A stretch of 64,000 bases of DNA from Flaviramulus basaltis (GCF_900114265.1 NZ_FPKV01000001.1:868001-932000); one strand, 5' to 3'; counted from the stretch's first letter, positions 25,000 to 35,843 are shown. Made by a program: numbers and translations. Notes: generated by a model from the sequence alone, not told the origin.

Positions 25000-25914
25000 A
25001 GTGCTTTTTTTTATTAAAAGATAAACTATTTGATAGTTTTTTAATTGAGTATCATGCTCAAAAAACACTTTTTGCTCATCCAAATTTGCTTCAATTAAGT
25101 AATAATGGCCTTTAAAATAGCTTTGAATGACTGTAGCTTTTACACTAGATTTTTCAACCACTTTTAGTTGATGAGCGTAAATAATTTCACCACTAATTAA
25201 ATTAAATTCACCAAAAAATGAAGCAATCAATCCTGTTTTAGGTTTTTTGTATAAGGTCTCAGGTGAATCATTTACAACTATTTTATTGTTGTTTAAAACA
25301 ATCATTCTATCGGCAAAACCAAGAACATCTTCCTTGTCGTGAGTTGCCACTATACAAGTGATGTTTTTATCTTTTAAATACCTATAAACGTTTCGTCTTA
25401 AGGATTGTTTTTGGAAATTATCAATGTGGCTAAAAGGCTCGTCTAACAATACTATTTCGGGCTGTTTAGCTAATGCACGCGCTAATGCAACACGCTGTTT
25501 TTGACCACCACTTAAGGTTTTTACTTTAGTTTTTGCAAACTCGGTAAGCTCTACAACTTCTAATAATTCTACTGTGCGTTCTTTTTTTTCATCTGGAAAG
25601 AAATTTGAAAGGTGTTTACCAATATTTTCTTCAACAGTAATAAACGGCATCAAATCAAACTCTTGAGAAACATATTTCATAAAGTCGTAACCAACTACTA
25701 AGTTGTATTTTGGACCTAGAATCTCCGTTTCTTTCCAAAAAACATGACCTTTATTTAAATCAAATTCACCATAAAGTAAATTAAGTAAAGTGCTTTTTCC
25801 GGAACCACTTTCGCCAATAACGGCAAGGTTTTCTCCTTGTTCAACTTTAAAAGAAATGTCTTTTAAAACAGGTGTTTTATTATAGGAAAAAGTTAAGTTT
25901 TCTACTTTAAGCAT
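24994..25914 (-). CDS. ABC transporter ATP-binding protein
   Basis: This 306-aa ABC ATPase has Walker A GESGSGKSTLLNLLYG, Q-loop MKYVSQEFDLMPF, signature LSGGQKQRVALARALAKQ, Walker B EIVLLDEPFSH and H-loop ATHDKED, all intact. About 70 extra C-terminal residues after the ATPase core form a small beta region, as in import-type or MetN/PotA-like subunits. No permease gene is adjacent, so the transport partner is elsewhere or the gene is an orphan. It converges on the Gre-like gene with a 6-nt overlap. A bidirectional terminator separates it from the RND operon upstream. Confidence 0.85.
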   Translation of the reverse strand: MLKVENLTFSYNKTPVLKDISFKVEQGENLAVIGESGSGKSTLLNLLYGEFDLNKGHVFWKETEILGPKYNLVVGYDFMKYVSQEFDLMPFITVEENIGKHLSNFFPDEKKERTVELLEVVELTEFAKTKVKTLSGGQKQRVALARALAKQPEIVLLDEPFSHIDNFQKQSLRRNVYRYLKDKNITCIVATHDKEDVLGFADRMIVLNNNKIVVNDSPETLYKKPKTGLIASFFGEFNLISGEIIYAHQLKVVEKSSVKATVIQSYFKGHYYLIEANLDEQKVFFEHDTQLKNYQIVYLLIKKSTL

Positions 25915-25943
25915 GGTAATTATTGAGGTACAAAAATAGCATA

Positions 25944-25975
25944 AAAAAATCGCTCAATAACTCGAGCGATTTTTT
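25944..25975. terminator. Bidirectional terminator ending the RND operon
   Basis: The perfect 12-bp stem AAAAAATCGCTC / GAGCGATTTTTT has an 8-nt loop. It ends the efflux operon on the minus strand and insulates the ABC ATPase gene. Confidence 0.85.
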
Positions 25976-25997
25976 AAATTTAATAAAATGGTTTGTT

Positions 25998-27437
25998 TTA
26001 ATTCCAGCCACCACCTAAAGCTTGGTACAGTTTTACATTAGCCAATAATTGATCTCTTTTGGTTTCAATAATTTCAATTTTAGAATCTAATGCTTCTCTT
26101 TGTGTAAGCAATACTTCTGTATATTCAGCTCTTGCCGATTTAAAAAGCCTAATAGAAAGGTCAATTGACTCTGTAAGTGCTTGTACTTGTTTTTCTTTAA
26201 GAGAATAACTTTCTTTAAGGTTTTGCAAACTAGATAGTTGATTTGCTACTTCTATGTAAGCATTTAAAATTGTTTTCTCATACTCAAAAACGGCTTGAAG
26301 TTGTCTGTCATTTGCATTTTTATACTCTGCTTTAATAGCATTTCTATTAATTAATGGAGACACAACATCTCCAACTAAAGAGTAGAGTAATGATTCTGGA
26401 GTGCTTGTTAAAAATTTAGGTTTAAAAGCTTCTAACCCAACACCTGCTTTAATACCAATAGATGGATAAAAATTAGCTTTTGCAATGCTTACGTTTAATT
26501 TTGAAACAGACAGCTCTAATTCAGCTTTTCTAATATCTGGTCGATTTTCTAATAATTGTGATGGAATACCTGCATTTATAGAATCCACTTTTTTTGTTAT
26601 AAAATTTTCTGAACTTCTAGTTACAGGTTGCGGATATCTACCGACTAGAAAATTTATAAAATTTTCAGTTTCTACTATTTTTTGCTGAATTTCAAATTTA
26701 TTGCTTTTGTTTTTAAACACTTCAGCTTCAAAACGGCTTACTGCTAATTGCGTGGTTCTTGCAGCCTCCTTTTGAAGCTTTACCATTTTTAATGCATTTT
26801 GCTGAATCTCTAAATTCTGTTCTATTATAGCTAATTGATTATCTAAAGCCATAAGCTCATAATAAGAGCTTGTAATTTCAGAAACCAATTGTGTAACCAT
26901 AAAATTCTTGCCTTCAACAGATGCCAAATATTCTAAAACAGCAGCTTTTTTTCCTTTACGTAGTTTACCCCAGATATCCAGTTCCCATGAAGCAGAAAGA
27001 CCAACGGAATAATTAGCTAATGGTTCTGGAAATTCTTCTTCTTCACGAATATTTAGGGTTTTTTCTACGGCACCATTTCGGGTAAATTCACCTACTTTTT
27101 CTACTTCGGCACCAGCATATATACCAACAAAAGGCAAATATTCTCCTTTTTTTGCTTTTATCTCGTTTTTGACCATATCAACATGCTGTAACATAATATT
27201 AAGCTCTTGATTGTTAATTAAAGCAGCATCTATTAATGCTACTAAATTAGGATCTGAAAAAAAGTCTTTCCATTTTACAGATACCGTATTAGTAGTGTCT
27301 GCAGATTGGTTTTGATATTCATTAGGAACCGTTTTGTTTTCTTCTCTTATATTCTTAGTTGATACACAAGAATATAGTGATAGTATTGTAATAATGCTAG
27401 CAAAACAGAGCTTTCTGATTTTTTTATATTTATTCAT
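25998..27437 (-). CDS. RND efflux outer-membrane lipoprotein (OprM/NodT family)
   Basis: This is the trimeric outer-membrane channel (TolC-like) of the efflux system, 479 aa. The lipoprotein signal (SIITILSLYSC) has its lipobox Cys at about residue 24. Two OEP repeats follow, with PEPLANYSVGLSASWELDIWGKLR in the first half, the linker RPDIRKAELELSVSKLNVSIAKA, and LFKSARAEYTEVLLTQREAL near the end. It is the last gene of the adaptor-pump-channel operon; its start overlaps the pump's end by 8 nt. Confidence 0.93.
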   Translation of the reverse strand: MNKYKKIRKLCFASIITILSLYSCVSTKNIREENKTVPNEYQNQSADTTNTVSVKWKDFFSDPNLVALIDAALINNQELNIMLQHVDMVKNEIKAKKGEYLPFVGIYAGAEVEKVGEFTRNGAVEKTLNIREEEEFPEPLANYSVGLSASWELDIWGKLRKGKKAAVLEYLASVEGKNFMVTQLVSEITSSYYELMALDNQLAIIEQNLEIQQNALKMVKLQKEAARTTQLAVSRFEAEVFKNKSNKFEIQQKIVETENFINFLVGRYPQPVTRSSENFITKKVDSINAGIPSQLLENRPDIRKAELELSVSKLNVSIAKANFYPSIGIKAGVGLEAFKPKFLTSTPESLLYSLVGDVVSPLINRNAIKAEYKNANDRQLQAVFEYEKTILNAYIEVANQLSSLQNLKESYSLKEKQVQALTESIDLSIRLFKSARAEYTEVLLTQREALDSKIEIIETKRDQLLANVKLYQALGGGWN

Positions 27438-30400
27438 CTTTGTTTCTTTTACTAAGTTTTTTAAACAGATTTTTTAATTTGTTTATTTGAGCAGTATTGG
27501 CCGTAGTTTGATTTTCTTTTTCACTATTTCGAATAAACTCTTCTGAAAGCGGTTCGCTAGCTTCATCTTTAATAAGACTTCTTCCTTCTGCCATTTTTGC
27601 AAAAATGTAGTAAAGTCCTGGGATAATTAAAACCCCAAAAAGAGTTCCAATAAGCATACCTCCTAAGGAAGAACCGCCAATGGTTCTATTGCCAATAGCC
27701 CCAGCTCCAGTTGCCATAACTAAAGGAATTAACCCAGCGATAAAGGCAAAGGACGTCATTAAAATTGGTCTAAAACGAGCTCTAGAACCTCCAATAGCTG
27801 CTTCTAAAATTGTAGCACCTTGCCTTTGTTTTTGCACGGCGAATTCAACAATTAATACGGCATTTTTACCTAATAAACCAACTAGCATAATCACACCAAT
27901 TTGTGCATATACATCATTGGCTAATCCCATAGCTTTTAATAGGAAAAAAGATCCAAAAACACCAACAGGAAGAGACAATATTACTGCAAATGGTAAAAGA
28001 AAACTTTCGTATTGTGCTGCAAGAACAAAATAAACAAAGATTAATACGACTATAAAAATGTATAATGATTCATTACCTCTACTAGCTTCATCAAAAGACA
28101 ATCCTTCCCAAGCAATATCGTAACCTCTTGGTAACTGTTTTGCTGCAACTTCTTTTATTGCATTAATAGCATCACCACTTGTAAAACCTTCAGCAGGCAA
28201 ACCTCTTATTGATGCCGAATTGTAAAGATTGTATCTAGTAATTTCATTAGGACCTAATTTCTTTTCAATACTCATAAAAGCAGAATAAGGGACCATTTCT
28301 CCTTCTTCATTTTTAACATAAAGCTTTTCAAGATCTGATGGTAACCTTCTGTATTCTGGTCCAGCTTGTGTATATACTTTAAAGAACCTGCCAAAACGAA
28401 TAAATCCTTGTTCGTATGTACTACCAATTAAAATGTTTAGGTTTTCCATTGCTTTACTAATGGTAACACCCTTTTGCATGGCAATTTTGTTATTTATTTT
28501 TAACTCATATTGTGGATAATTTGCAGAAAAGAAGGTGAATAATCCTGTAAGTTCTTTTCGTTTAGATAGGGCATCCATGAAATCACTATTAATTTTTTCA
28601 AAATGATGGTAATCCGTTGAGTTTGTTTTATCTAATAAACGCATAGCAAACCCTCCAGAAGATCCAAAACCAGGAACTGCCGGTGGTTCAAAATATTCTA
28701 TAACTGCACCCAAATCTTTGGTTTCTTCTTCAAGTTCTTCCATGATTTCGTGTACCGAATGATGACGTTTCGACCAAGGTTTTAAGTTGATTAAACACGT
28801 ACCAGCGTTAGAGCCTCGACCTTCGGTCATGATTTCGTAACCAGCTAAAGACGATACGGATTCTACACCTTCGGTTTCCTCACAAATTTTTTGAAGTTTT
28901 TTAGCCACTTCATTAGTGCGTTCTAAAGTAGCTCCGGGTGGTGTTTGGATGATGGCATAAATCATTCCTTGGTCTTCATTAGGTATAAAACCAGCTGGAA
29001 GCACTTTATTGGTAACAAAGATGCCGACACAAAAAGCAATTAAAATTCCAAAAGTGACAATTCTTCTAGCTACAATTTTATTAAGAATTGCAACGTATTT
29101 TCCTGTAAGTCTTTCAAAACCTTTATTAAACCAATTTATAAAACGATCTATAAGCGATTTTTTAGTTTTTCCGTGGTTGTTTTTAAGCAACATGGCGCAT
29201 AAAACAGGTGTTAATGTTAATGCTACAATTGCTGAAATAACAATAGCTCCTGCCATGGTTATTGAGAACTGGCGGTAGAAAACTCCAACAGGACCAGTCA
29301 TAAAAGAAATTGGAATAAAAACAGAAACCATAACTAAAGTAATGGCAACAATAGCACCTCCAATCTCACCTAAAACTTCATATGAAGCTTTGTAAGGTGT
29401 TAGGTTTTCTTCTTCCATTTTAACATGAACAGCTTCTACTACAACAATAGCATTGTCTACTACAATACCAATGGCTAGCACTAATGCAAATAGTGTAATT
29501 AAGTTAATTGAAAGTCCAAATAGTTGCATAACAAAAAAGGCTCCAATTAACGACACAGGTACTGCTATAATAGGAATTAAAGTAGAACGCCAATCCCCTA
29601 AAAATAAAAATACTACAACAGCTACCAGAATAAAAGCGTCTCTAAGTGTGTGTAATACTTGTTCTATTGATGCATCTAAGAAATTGGACACATCATAACT
29701 AATTTGAAAATCTACATTTGGTGGTAATTCAACTTCTAATTCGGCTAATTTTTCTTTTACAGCTTTAATAACGTCGTTACCATTACTTCCAAAGGTTTGC
29801 TTTAAAACGATAGACGCTGAAGGTTTTCCATCTAGATTAGAATAGATATCAAAAAATTCACTTCCTAAATTTACATCAGCAATATCTTTTAATTGAATAA
29901 TTTCGCCTTCTTTATTGGCACGAATTATAATCTCTTTATATTGGTCAGGTTCGTTATATCTGTTTTGATAAGTTAATACATATTCTAAAGATTGTGAAGT
30001 CATACCAGAACTTCTTCCTAATCGTCCAGGTCTAGCAAGAATACTTTGTTCTTCCATGGCCTCTAAAACTTCTTCTGCCGAAATATTATAAGCTCTCATT
30101 CGGTCTGGTTTTAACCAGATTCTCATTGCATATTTTCTGCTTCCTAATATTTTAGCACTTGCAATCCCTTTTATACGTTGAATTTCAGGGATAATTTTAG
30201 TGTAAGCATAGTTATATAGAAACTTTTCATCATTGTTTTTATCTGTGCTAGAAAGGTTAACGTACATTAACATACTAGGCTGAATAGGAGTAATAACAAC
30301 ACCTTCACGCTGTACCAGTTCAGGCAATAAAGGCATCACTTGATCTACACGTGTTTTAACCCTAACCACTGCTTCATTAGGATCTGTACCAGGGTCAAAA

Positions 30401-30678
30401 ATAACGCGAACGGTTGCTTCACCGGCACTCGTAGCATCAGAAGCAATATATCGCATACCTTGAACACCATTTATGGCAGTTTCTAAAGGAATTAATGTTG
30501 AATTAACCAATACCTCTGAACTAGAACCTGGATATGCTATAAAAATATTTACAGTAGTAGGTGCTATTTGTGGAAATTGAGATATAGGTAATTGCTTTAT
30601 GGCAAGCCCGCCTATAAATACGATTATGACCGAAATGACAATCGCCAAAACGGGTCTTTTTATAAATTGTTTAAACAT
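27430..30678 (-). CDS. RND efflux pump, HAE1 (AcrB/MexB) family
   Basis: This is an inner-membrane proton-driven multidrug pump of 1082 aa. It has the start MFKQFIKRPVLAIVISVIIV with TM1, two large periplasmic loops and twelve TM segments. The TM4 proton-relay region contains the Asp pair (AIGIVVDNAIVVVEAV). GDWRSTLIPIIAVPVSLIGA and GLLGKNAVLIVEFA are further HAE1 signatures. The C-terminal tail after TM12 is longer than in AcrB and rich in Lys, Asn and Glu. It is encoded between the adaptor (25 nt upstream) and the outer-membrane channel. Confidence 0.97.
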   Translation of the reverse strand: MFKQFIKRPVLAIVISVIIVFIGGLAIKQLPISQFPQIAPTTVNIFIAYPGSSSEVLVNSTLIPLETAINGVQGMRYIASDATSAGEATVRVIFDPGTDPNEAVVRVKTRVDQVMPLLPELVQREGVVITPIQPSMLMYVNLSSTDKNNDEKFLYNYAYTKIIPEIQRIKGIASAKILGSRKYAMRIWLKPDRMRAYNISAEEVLEAMEEQSILARPGRLGRSSGMTSQSLEYVLTYQNRYNEPDQYKEIIIRANKEGEIIQLKDIADVNLGSEFFDIYSNLDGKPSASIVLKQTFGSNGNDVIKAVKEKLAELEVELPPNVDFQISYDVSNFLDASIEQVLHTLRDAFILVAVVVFLFLGDWRSTLIPIIAVPVSLIGAFFVMQLFGLSINLITLFALVLAIGIVVDNAIVVVEAVHVKMEEENLTPYKASYEVLGEIGGAIVAITLVMVSVFIPISFMTGPVGVFYRQFSITMAGAIVISAIVALTLTPVLCAMLLKNNHGKTKKSLIDRFINWFNKGFERLTGKYVAILNKIVARRIVTFGILIAFCVGIFVTNKVLPAGFIPNEDQGMIYAIIQTPPGATLERTNEVAKKLQKICEETEGVESVSSLAGYEIMTEGRGSNAGTCLINLKPWSKRHHSVHEIMEELEEETKDLGAVIEYFEPPAVPGFGSSGGFAMRLLDKTNSTDYHHFEKINSDFMDALSKRKELTGLFTFFSANYPQYELKINNKIAMQKGVTISKAMENLNILIGSTYEQGFIRFGRFFKVYTQAGPEYRRLPSDLEKLYVKNEEGEMVPYSAFMSIEKKLGPNEITRYNLYNSASIRGLPAEGFTSGDAINAIKEVAAKQLPRGYDIAWEGLSFDEASRGNESLYIFIVVLIFVYFVLAAQYESFLLPFAVILSLPVGVFGSFFLLKAMGLANDVYAQIGVIMLVGLLGKNAVLIVEFAVQKQRQGATILEAAIGGSRARFRPILMTSFAFIAGLIPLVMATGAGAIGNRTIGGSSLGGMLIGTLFGVLIIPGLYYIFAKMAEGRSLIKDEASEPLSEEFIRNSEKENQTTANTAQINKLKNLFKKLSKRNKDE

Positions 30679-30703
30679 GTCTTTTGTAGATTAAATTCTA
30701 AAA

Positions 30704-31786
30704 TTATTCAGCGTATAGGTCTAACTCAGACAACACTTTATTAGGTTCTAAAAACTTCGTGTGTATTTCTTCATTATTTTTTACCATTCTAATACCTTCT
30801 AGTAAAATAGTATCGTTTTCAGAAAGTCCTTTATCCACTATATATAGGTGAGGTAATTCGCCACCAATAGTAATTTCTTTTTGTTTTACTACATGGTCTT
30901 TACCTACTACAAAAACATATGTTTTATCTAAAATTTCAAAAGTTGCTTTTTGAGGTATTATAATAACATCTTTAAATGGCACAGTCATTAATATGCTTCC
31001 TGTTTCGCCATGTCTTAAAATGCCATCGGGGTTTTGAAAGGTTGCTCTAAAGGCAATGTTGCCAGTTTCGCTATTAAAATCGCCTTCAATGGTTTCAACA
31101 ATTCCTTTTTGGTTAAAACGTTTGTTGTTTGCCATTAATAGTTCTACTTCCTTTTTAGTGTCTTTATCAGCACTGGTTATATAATCTAAATACTCAGTTT
31201 CTGGCACATTGAAGTAAACCCACATTTTACTATTATCAGAGAGTGTAGTTAATAATTCGCCTTCATCTAAAAGACTTCCTTCTCTTGCTTCTAAATGGTC
31301 CATAATACCATCAAAAGGTGCTTTTATTTTTGTAAATCCTAAATGTGTTTCGGCTAGAGCAACTTCAGCAGTTGCTTTTTCATAATTTGCATTTGCTAGA
31401 GCTAATTCATTTTCTGATACCACATTTCCTTCCGCTAAAAGCTTAGTGTTTTTTAACTCAATTTCAGCAGATTTAGATTCTGCTTTTGCCTTTTGTAATT
31501 CTGCTTGATAAATATTTGGCATGATTTGGAACATCGCCTGCCCCTTTTTTACGTGTTGTCCTTCATCAACAGATATGTGCTCTAAATATCCTTTTTCAAG
31601 AGCTCTTAATTCTATATGTCTGATGGAGTGAATTTGACTTACATAGTCTTTGGTTATTGTGGTGTCTTTTTTAACTGGATTAGTAACAAGAAACGCTATT
31701 TGTTCTTTCTTTTCTTCTTTTTTAGTTTCGCAACTAGTGTGTAATAGACATGCGAATAAACCCATGAAAATGAAGTTTTTTTTCAT
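30704..31786 (-). CDS. RND efflux periplasmic adaptor (MexA/AcrA family)
   Basis: This membrane-fusion protein of 360 aa is anchored as a lipoprotein (FACLLHTSC lipobox). It has the usual hairpin order: a first half-lipoyl stretch (HISVDEGQHVKKGQAMFQI), an alpha-hairpin at about 90-140, and a second half-lipoyl stretch (LGFTKIKAPFDGIMDHLEAREGSLLDEG). Beta-barrel and membrane-proximal domains follow, including RHGETGSILMTVPF. It is the first gene of the operon. No TetR or AraC regulator is adjacent; an inverted repeat TTGGT-N10-ACCAA lies 41 nt upstream. Confidence 0.95.
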   Translation of the reverse strand: MKKNFIFMGLFACLLHTSCETKKEEKKEQIAFLVTNPVKKDTTITKDYVSQIHSIRHIELRALEKGYLEHISVDEGQHVKKGQAMFQIMPNIYQAELQKAKAESKSAEIELKNTKLLAEGNVVSENELALANANYEKATAEVALAETHLGFTKIKAPFDGIMDHLEAREGSLLDEGELLTTLSDNSKMWVYFNVPETEYLDYITSADKDTKKEVELLMANNKRFNQKGIVETIEGDFNSETGNIAFRATFQNPDGILRHGETGSILMTVPFKDVIIIPQKATFEILDKTYVFVVGKDHVVKQKEITIGGELPHLYIVDKGLSENDTILLEGIRMVKNNEEIHTKFLEPNKVLSELDLYAE

Positions 31787-31827
31787 AATTTTTTGTTTAA
31801 AAATAAATTGGTAGAATAAAAATATAT

Positions 31828-31847
31828 TTGGTGCAAGTCAGTACCAA
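31828..31847. promoter_or_regulatory. Candidate operator upstream of RND operon
   Basis: TTGGT-N10-ACCAA inverted repeat lies 41 nt before the adaptor start codon. The short arms allow chance occurrence. Confidence 0.25.
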
Positions 31848-31935
31848 TGGATGGATGACTAGCTAAATTCTTTAATAAAAAAGGGGTGAAAATTAGTAAA
31901 CCGAATGTTAATCGTGGTTTATAATAGCAAATTTA

Positions 31936-32343
31936 TCAGATTATAAAAACCTCTAACCTAAGGTGAAGTCTTGTTGAATACTGATTAAAACCATTTCTTT
32001 TACGGAGAGAATTTTTTTGTAATTGAAATGATAAAACATTAAATATTTGTGCTTCAAAAAAGGCAGCTATGTAACTGCCAAAAGGAATAATATTGTTTTT
32101 AGAAATAGATTCTTCGTTTTCTGTATTTTCAATTTCGACAATATCAAAAAACAATTTGTTTTCTTCTTGTTGCTGAATTGGATTATAAGAAGGCGTTTCT
32201 AAATTTTCATTAATTGAAATTTGACTAGTATTTAAAAAGTAATCATCACAATGTTCTGCAATAGAATTTGCATATAGGTTTGAAGCTCCTGTTAAAAACA
32301 AGATTACTATTAATGATAAATATTTTTTGAAAATTTTGGTCAT
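31936..32343 (-). CDS. Unknown exported protein
   Basis: This 135-aa protein starts MTKIFKKYLSLIVILFLTGASNLYA, a signal peptide with cleavage probably after YANS or LYA. The mature part is acidic and Asn/Glu-rich. A hydrophobic segment (FGSYIAAFFEAQIFNVLSF) lies near residue 90, followed by a basic end (RKRNGFNQYSTRLHLRLEVFII). No family is recognised. I use the ATG at 32343; an upstream one would place 13 residues before the signal peptide. It lies upstream of the efflux operon on the same strand with a 149-nt gap, so a link to efflux is possible but not shown. Confidence 0.6.
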   Translation of the reverse strand: MTKIFKKYLSLIVILFLTGASNLYANSIAEHCDDYFLNTSQISINENLETPSYNPIQQQEENKLFFDIVEIENTENEESISKNNIIPFGSYIAAFFEAQIFNVLSFQLQKNSLRKRNGFNQYSTRLHLRLEVFII

Positions 32344-32484
32344 TTCGGCCGTAAAACTATAGCAATTGGGCAATACTACCAAAAGTTAAGAGAGCTTTTT
32401 AACTTTTTTTAAGAAGAAATATTATTTATATAAATAAAAGACCGGTCAAATAAATAAAGCTTAAAAAAATCAAAAATTATTATT

Positions 32485-34635
32485 TTAATCTTTAAATTCT
32501 TTAGTTTTTATAGGCAAAACCTCAAAACCCATGTTATAAAGCGTAAAACCAAAAATATCGGCATATTGCTCAATAGTTTTACTTACAGGTGTTCCTGCGC
32601 CATGACCTGCATCGGTTTCAATTCGAATTAAAGTGGGATTATTACCTGTTTGTTTACTTTGTAATTCGGCAGCAAACTTAAAACTATGTGCCGGAACAAC
32701 TCTATCGTCATGATCGCCAGTGGTTACTAATGTTGCCGGGTATTGTACTCCAGGTTTCACATTATGAACTGGGGAATATGCTTTTAAATATTCAAACATG
32801 TCTTTATCATCTTCGGCAGTTCCATAATCGTAAGCCCAACCAGCACCTGAAGTAAATGTGTGGTAACGTAACATATCTAAAACTCCAACTGCTGGTAATG
32901 CTACTTTTGCTAAATCTGGACGCTGCGTCATGACCGCGCCAACTAATAAACCTCCGTTAGATCCACCTCTTAAAGCTAAATAATCTGATGAGGTGTATTT
33001 ATTTGCTATTAGATATTCGCCTGCTGCAATAAAATCATCAAACACATTTTGTTTTTGCATTTTTGTTCCTGCATCATGCCATGCTTTTCCATATTCCCCA
33101 CCACCACGAAGATTAGGTACAGCTAAAATACCACCTTGTTCCATCCAAACCGCATTTGTAATACTAAAACTAGGAGTTAAGCTAATATTAAATCCGCCAT
33201 AAGCATATAAAATAGTAGGGTTTTTTCCGTTTAATTCTAATCCTTTTTTATGAGTAATCATAATAGGAACTTTTGTTCCATCTTTTGATTTGTAGAATAC
33301 CTGATTACTTTCATATTCATCACTATTGAATTCAATTGATGGTTTCCAGTATAGTTCAGATTTACCAGAATCTACATTAAATTTATAAATACTAGAGGGT
33401 GTATTGTAGTTTGTAAAGTAAAAATAATCTGTTTTTTCTTCTTTTTTGCTACCAAAACCACTTGCTGTTCCTAAACCAGGAAGCTTTATATCTCTAACAA
33501 ACGAACCATCATAATTATATTGTTTAACTTTTGAAATAGCATCAACCATATAATGTGCAAAGAAATAACCACCGCCTGTTGAAGGGGTTAAAACTTGATT
33601 GGTTTCTGGTATAACATCAACCCAATTATCTGGTGTTGGATTTGAAGCATCAACCGAAACCACTTTTTTATTAGGTGCGTTTAAATTGGTAACAAGAAAC
33701 AATTTACTGCCTACGTTTTCAAGAATGTAGGTGTCGCTATCGGTGTTGTCTAAAATTGTAATTAAAGGACTATTTGGAATGGATAAGTCTTTTATATAAA
33801 TCTTGTTTCCAGAGGTTGAAACGCGAGGAGTAATGACTAAATATTTATCATCTTCTGTTACACCTCCATAAATGTAACGGTGTTTTTGTTCAGGTGTTCC
33901 ACCAAAAATTAAAGTATCTTCTTTTTGTGGTGTTCCTAATTTATGGTAATAAACTTTATGTTGATCTGTTTTAGCCGAAAGTTCACTTCCTTTTGGTTTG
34001 TCGTAACTAGAATAATAAAAGCCTTCATTTTTATACCATGAAATCTGAGTGAATTTCACATCAATGAGTGTGTCTTCTATAATTTCTTTAGTTTCAGCAT
34101 TCATTATTAAAATTTTCCTCCAATCGCTTCCACCTTCAGAAATAGAATACGCTAAAGTTTTTCCATCTTTAGAAAAACTCATTCCGCCAAGTGATATGGT
34201 GCCATCATCTGAAAAAGTATTCGGATCTAAAAAAACTTCAGCATCTCCATCGCCTTTTTTTCTGTAATATACATTCTGGTCTTGCAACCCATCATTTTTA
34301 GAGAAATAGGTGTAATCGCCTTCTATAAAAGGGGCGCCAACTTTTTCGTAGTTCCATAAACTAGAAAGGCGCTCTTTTAATTCATCTCTAAAAGGGATAT
34401 TATCTAAATAATTGTAAGTAGCCTTATTTTGTGCTTTAACCCAAGCTTCGGTATCTTTACTTCTATCATCTTCTAGCCAGCGATATGGATCTTTTACTTC
34501 GGTGCCAAAAAAAGTATTAATTGTATCTACGGTTCTAGTTTGGGGATAATTCACTGTAATTCTATTTGATTTTGGGTTTTCTTCTTTGCAAGCCATAAAA
34601 ATAATTAGACTTAATAAAGTGATAATTTTTTTCAT
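32485..34635 (-). CDS. Prolyl oligopeptidase (S9A family), lipoprotein
   Basis: This serine peptidase cleaves after proline in short peptides. It is 716 aa with a lipoprotein signal ([13 protein letters not shown]), an N-terminal seven-blade propeller ([20 protein letters not shown] start), and a C-terminal alpha/beta hydrolase domain. The catalytic triad is visible: Ser in [14 protein letters not shown], Asp in [12 protein letters not shown], and His in ETDAGHGAG. The predicted location is periplasmic, anchored to a membrane. It is monocistronic with asd upstream on the same strand. Confidence 0.95.
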   Translation of the reverse strand: MKKIITLLSLIIFMACKEENPKSNRITVNYPQTRTVDTINTFFGTEVKDPYRWLEDDRSKDTEAWVKAQNKATYNYLDNIPFRDELKERLSSLWNYEKVGAPFIEGDYTYFSKNDGLQDQNVYYRKKGDGDAEVFLDPNTFSDDGTISLGGMSFSKDGKTLAYSISEGGSDWRKILIMNAETKEIIEDTLIDVKFTQISWYKNEGFYYSSYDKPKGSELSAKTDQHKVYYHKLGTPQKEDTLIFGGTPEQKHRYIYGGVTEDDKYLVITPRVSTSGNKIYIKDLSIPNSPLITILDNTDSDTYILENVGSKLFLVTNLNAPNKKVVSVDASNPTPDNWVDVIPETNQVLTPSTGGGYFFAHYMVDAISKVKQYNYDGSFVRDIKLPGLGTASGFGSKKEEKTDYFYFTNYNTPSSIYKFNVDSGKSELYWKPSIEFNSDEYESNQVFYKSKDGTKVPIMITHKKGLELNGKNPTILYAYGGFNISLTPSFSITNAVWMEQGGILAVPNLRGGGEYGKAWHDAGTKMQKQNVFDDFIAAGEYLIANKYTSSDYLALRGGSNGGLLVGAVMTQRPDLAKVALPAVGVLDMLRYHTFTSGAGWAYDYGTAEDDKDMFEYLKAYSPVHNVKPGVQYPATLVTTGDHDDRVVPAHSFKFAAELQSKQTGNNPTLIRIETDAGHGAGTPVSKTIEQYADIFGFTLYNMGFEVLPIKTKEFKD

Positions 34636-34672
34636 TATTAAAGAATTTTGAATCCTCCAAAAATAAACAAAA

Positions 34673-34701
34673 AAGCTCCTTCATTTTAATGAAGAAGCTT
34701 A
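34673..34701 (-). terminator. Terminator after asd
   Basis: The stem AAGCT-C-CTTCATT / AATGAAG-A-AGCTT has A/T runs and lies between asd and the peptidase gene. Confidence 0.7.
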
Positions 34702-34729
34702 AAGTTTAATGGTTTAGTTGATAAAAGTA

Positions 34730-35719
34730 TTACACCAAACGATGTTCGATTAAATATTCTGCAATTTGAATAGTATTTGTTGCAGCTCCTTTACGAAGGT
34801 TGTCGGCAACAATCCACATATTTAATGTATTTGGTTGAGTTTCGTCTCTTCTAATTCTACCCACAAACACCTCATCTTTATTATGCGCATAAATTGGCAT
34901 TGGGTAAGTATTCGTATCTGTATTATCTTGCACAACAACCCCTGGAGTTTGACTTAATAATTTCCGAATATCGGCGACATTAAAATCATTTTCAAACTCA
35001 ACATTTACAGATTCTGAATGTCCACCAGCAGTAGGAATTCTAACAGCAGTTGCAGATACTGAAAATGTACGATCATTCATTATTTTTTGAGGTTCTCTAG
35101 CTAATTTCATTTCCTCTTTTGTGTATCCATTTTCCTCAAACACATCACAATGTGGTAATGCATTTCTACCAATAGGATAAGGGTAAGCCATTTCTCCTTC
35201 TATTCCAGCAATTTCATTTTCTAACTGTCTTACAGCTTTCACACCTGTTCCAGAAACGGATTGGTATGTAGAAACTACAACACGTTTCATTTTATATTTT
35301 TTATGAAGCGGCGCTAAAGCCATAACCAATTGTATAGTAGAGCAATTTGGGTTAGCTATAATTTTGTCTTCTTTTGTTAATTCGTGAGCATTAATTTCTG
35401 GAACGACTAATTTCTTAGTAGGATCCATTCTCCATGCCGAAGAATTATCAACAACCGTAGTACCAACTTCTGCAAATTTAGGGGCCCATTCTAATGAGGT
35501 TTCTCCTCCTGCCGAAAATAAAGCAATATCAGGACGCATAGAAATAGCGGTTTCTAAACCAACCACTTTAAAATCTTTTCCTTTATAAGTTATTGTTTTT
35601 CCAATAGATCTTTCTGAAGCTACAGGAATTAATTCTGTAACAGGAAAATTACGTTCTTCAAGAACTTTTAGCATCACTTCACCAACCATACCAGTGGCAC
35701 CAACAACAGCTACTTTCAT
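34730..35719 (-). CDS. asd: Aspartate-semialdehyde dehydrogenase
   Basis: This NADPH-dependent enzyme makes L-aspartate semialdehyde, the branch point to lysine/DAP, threonine and methionine. The protein is 329 aa. It starts MKVAVVGATGMVGEVMLKVL (Rossmann loop). The active-site Cys is in IANPNCSTIQLVMAL. VVSTYQSVSGTGVKAV and the catalytic His in VRIPTAGGHSESV are also present. Length and motifs fit the standard family. It stands alone between two terminators. Confidence 0.96.
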   Translation of the reverse strand: MKVAVVGATGMVGEVMLKVLEERNFPVTELIPVASERSIGKTITYKGKDFKVVGLETAISMRPDIALFSAGGETSLEWAPKFAEVGTTVVDNSSAWRMDPTKKLVVPEINAHELTKEDKIIANPNCSTIQLVMALAPLHKKYKMKRVVVSTYQSVSGTGVKAVRQLENEIAGIEGEMAYPYPIGRNALPHCDVFEENGYTKEEMKLAREPQKIMNDRTFSVSATAVRIPTAGGHSESVNVEFENDFNVADIRKLLSQTPGVVVQDNTDTNTYPMPIYAHNKDEVFVGRIRRDETQPNTLNMWIVADNLRKGAATNTIQIAEYLIEHRLV

Positions 35720-35771
35720 TTTTTATTATTTAAAAATTTTAAGAAGACAAAACTAAGTATTTTGAATATAA

Positions 35772-35805
35772 AAAAAGCCCTCATTTTGTAAAACGAAGGC
35801 TTTTT
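35772..35805. terminator. Terminator between mscL and asd
   Basis: AAAAAGCC and GGCTTTTT arms enclose an inner ATTTT/AAAAC hairpin. It ends the mscL transcript on the minus strand. Confidence 0.7.
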
Positions 35806-35843
35806 AACAACAAATAACACGAAGTTATTTATTTAACAAAATG

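Noticed and set aside
24994-25914. ABC ATPase as LolD partner of the permease at 6400-7605
   Set aside because: It is 17 kb away, has a C-terminal extension unlike LolD, and no link is visible.
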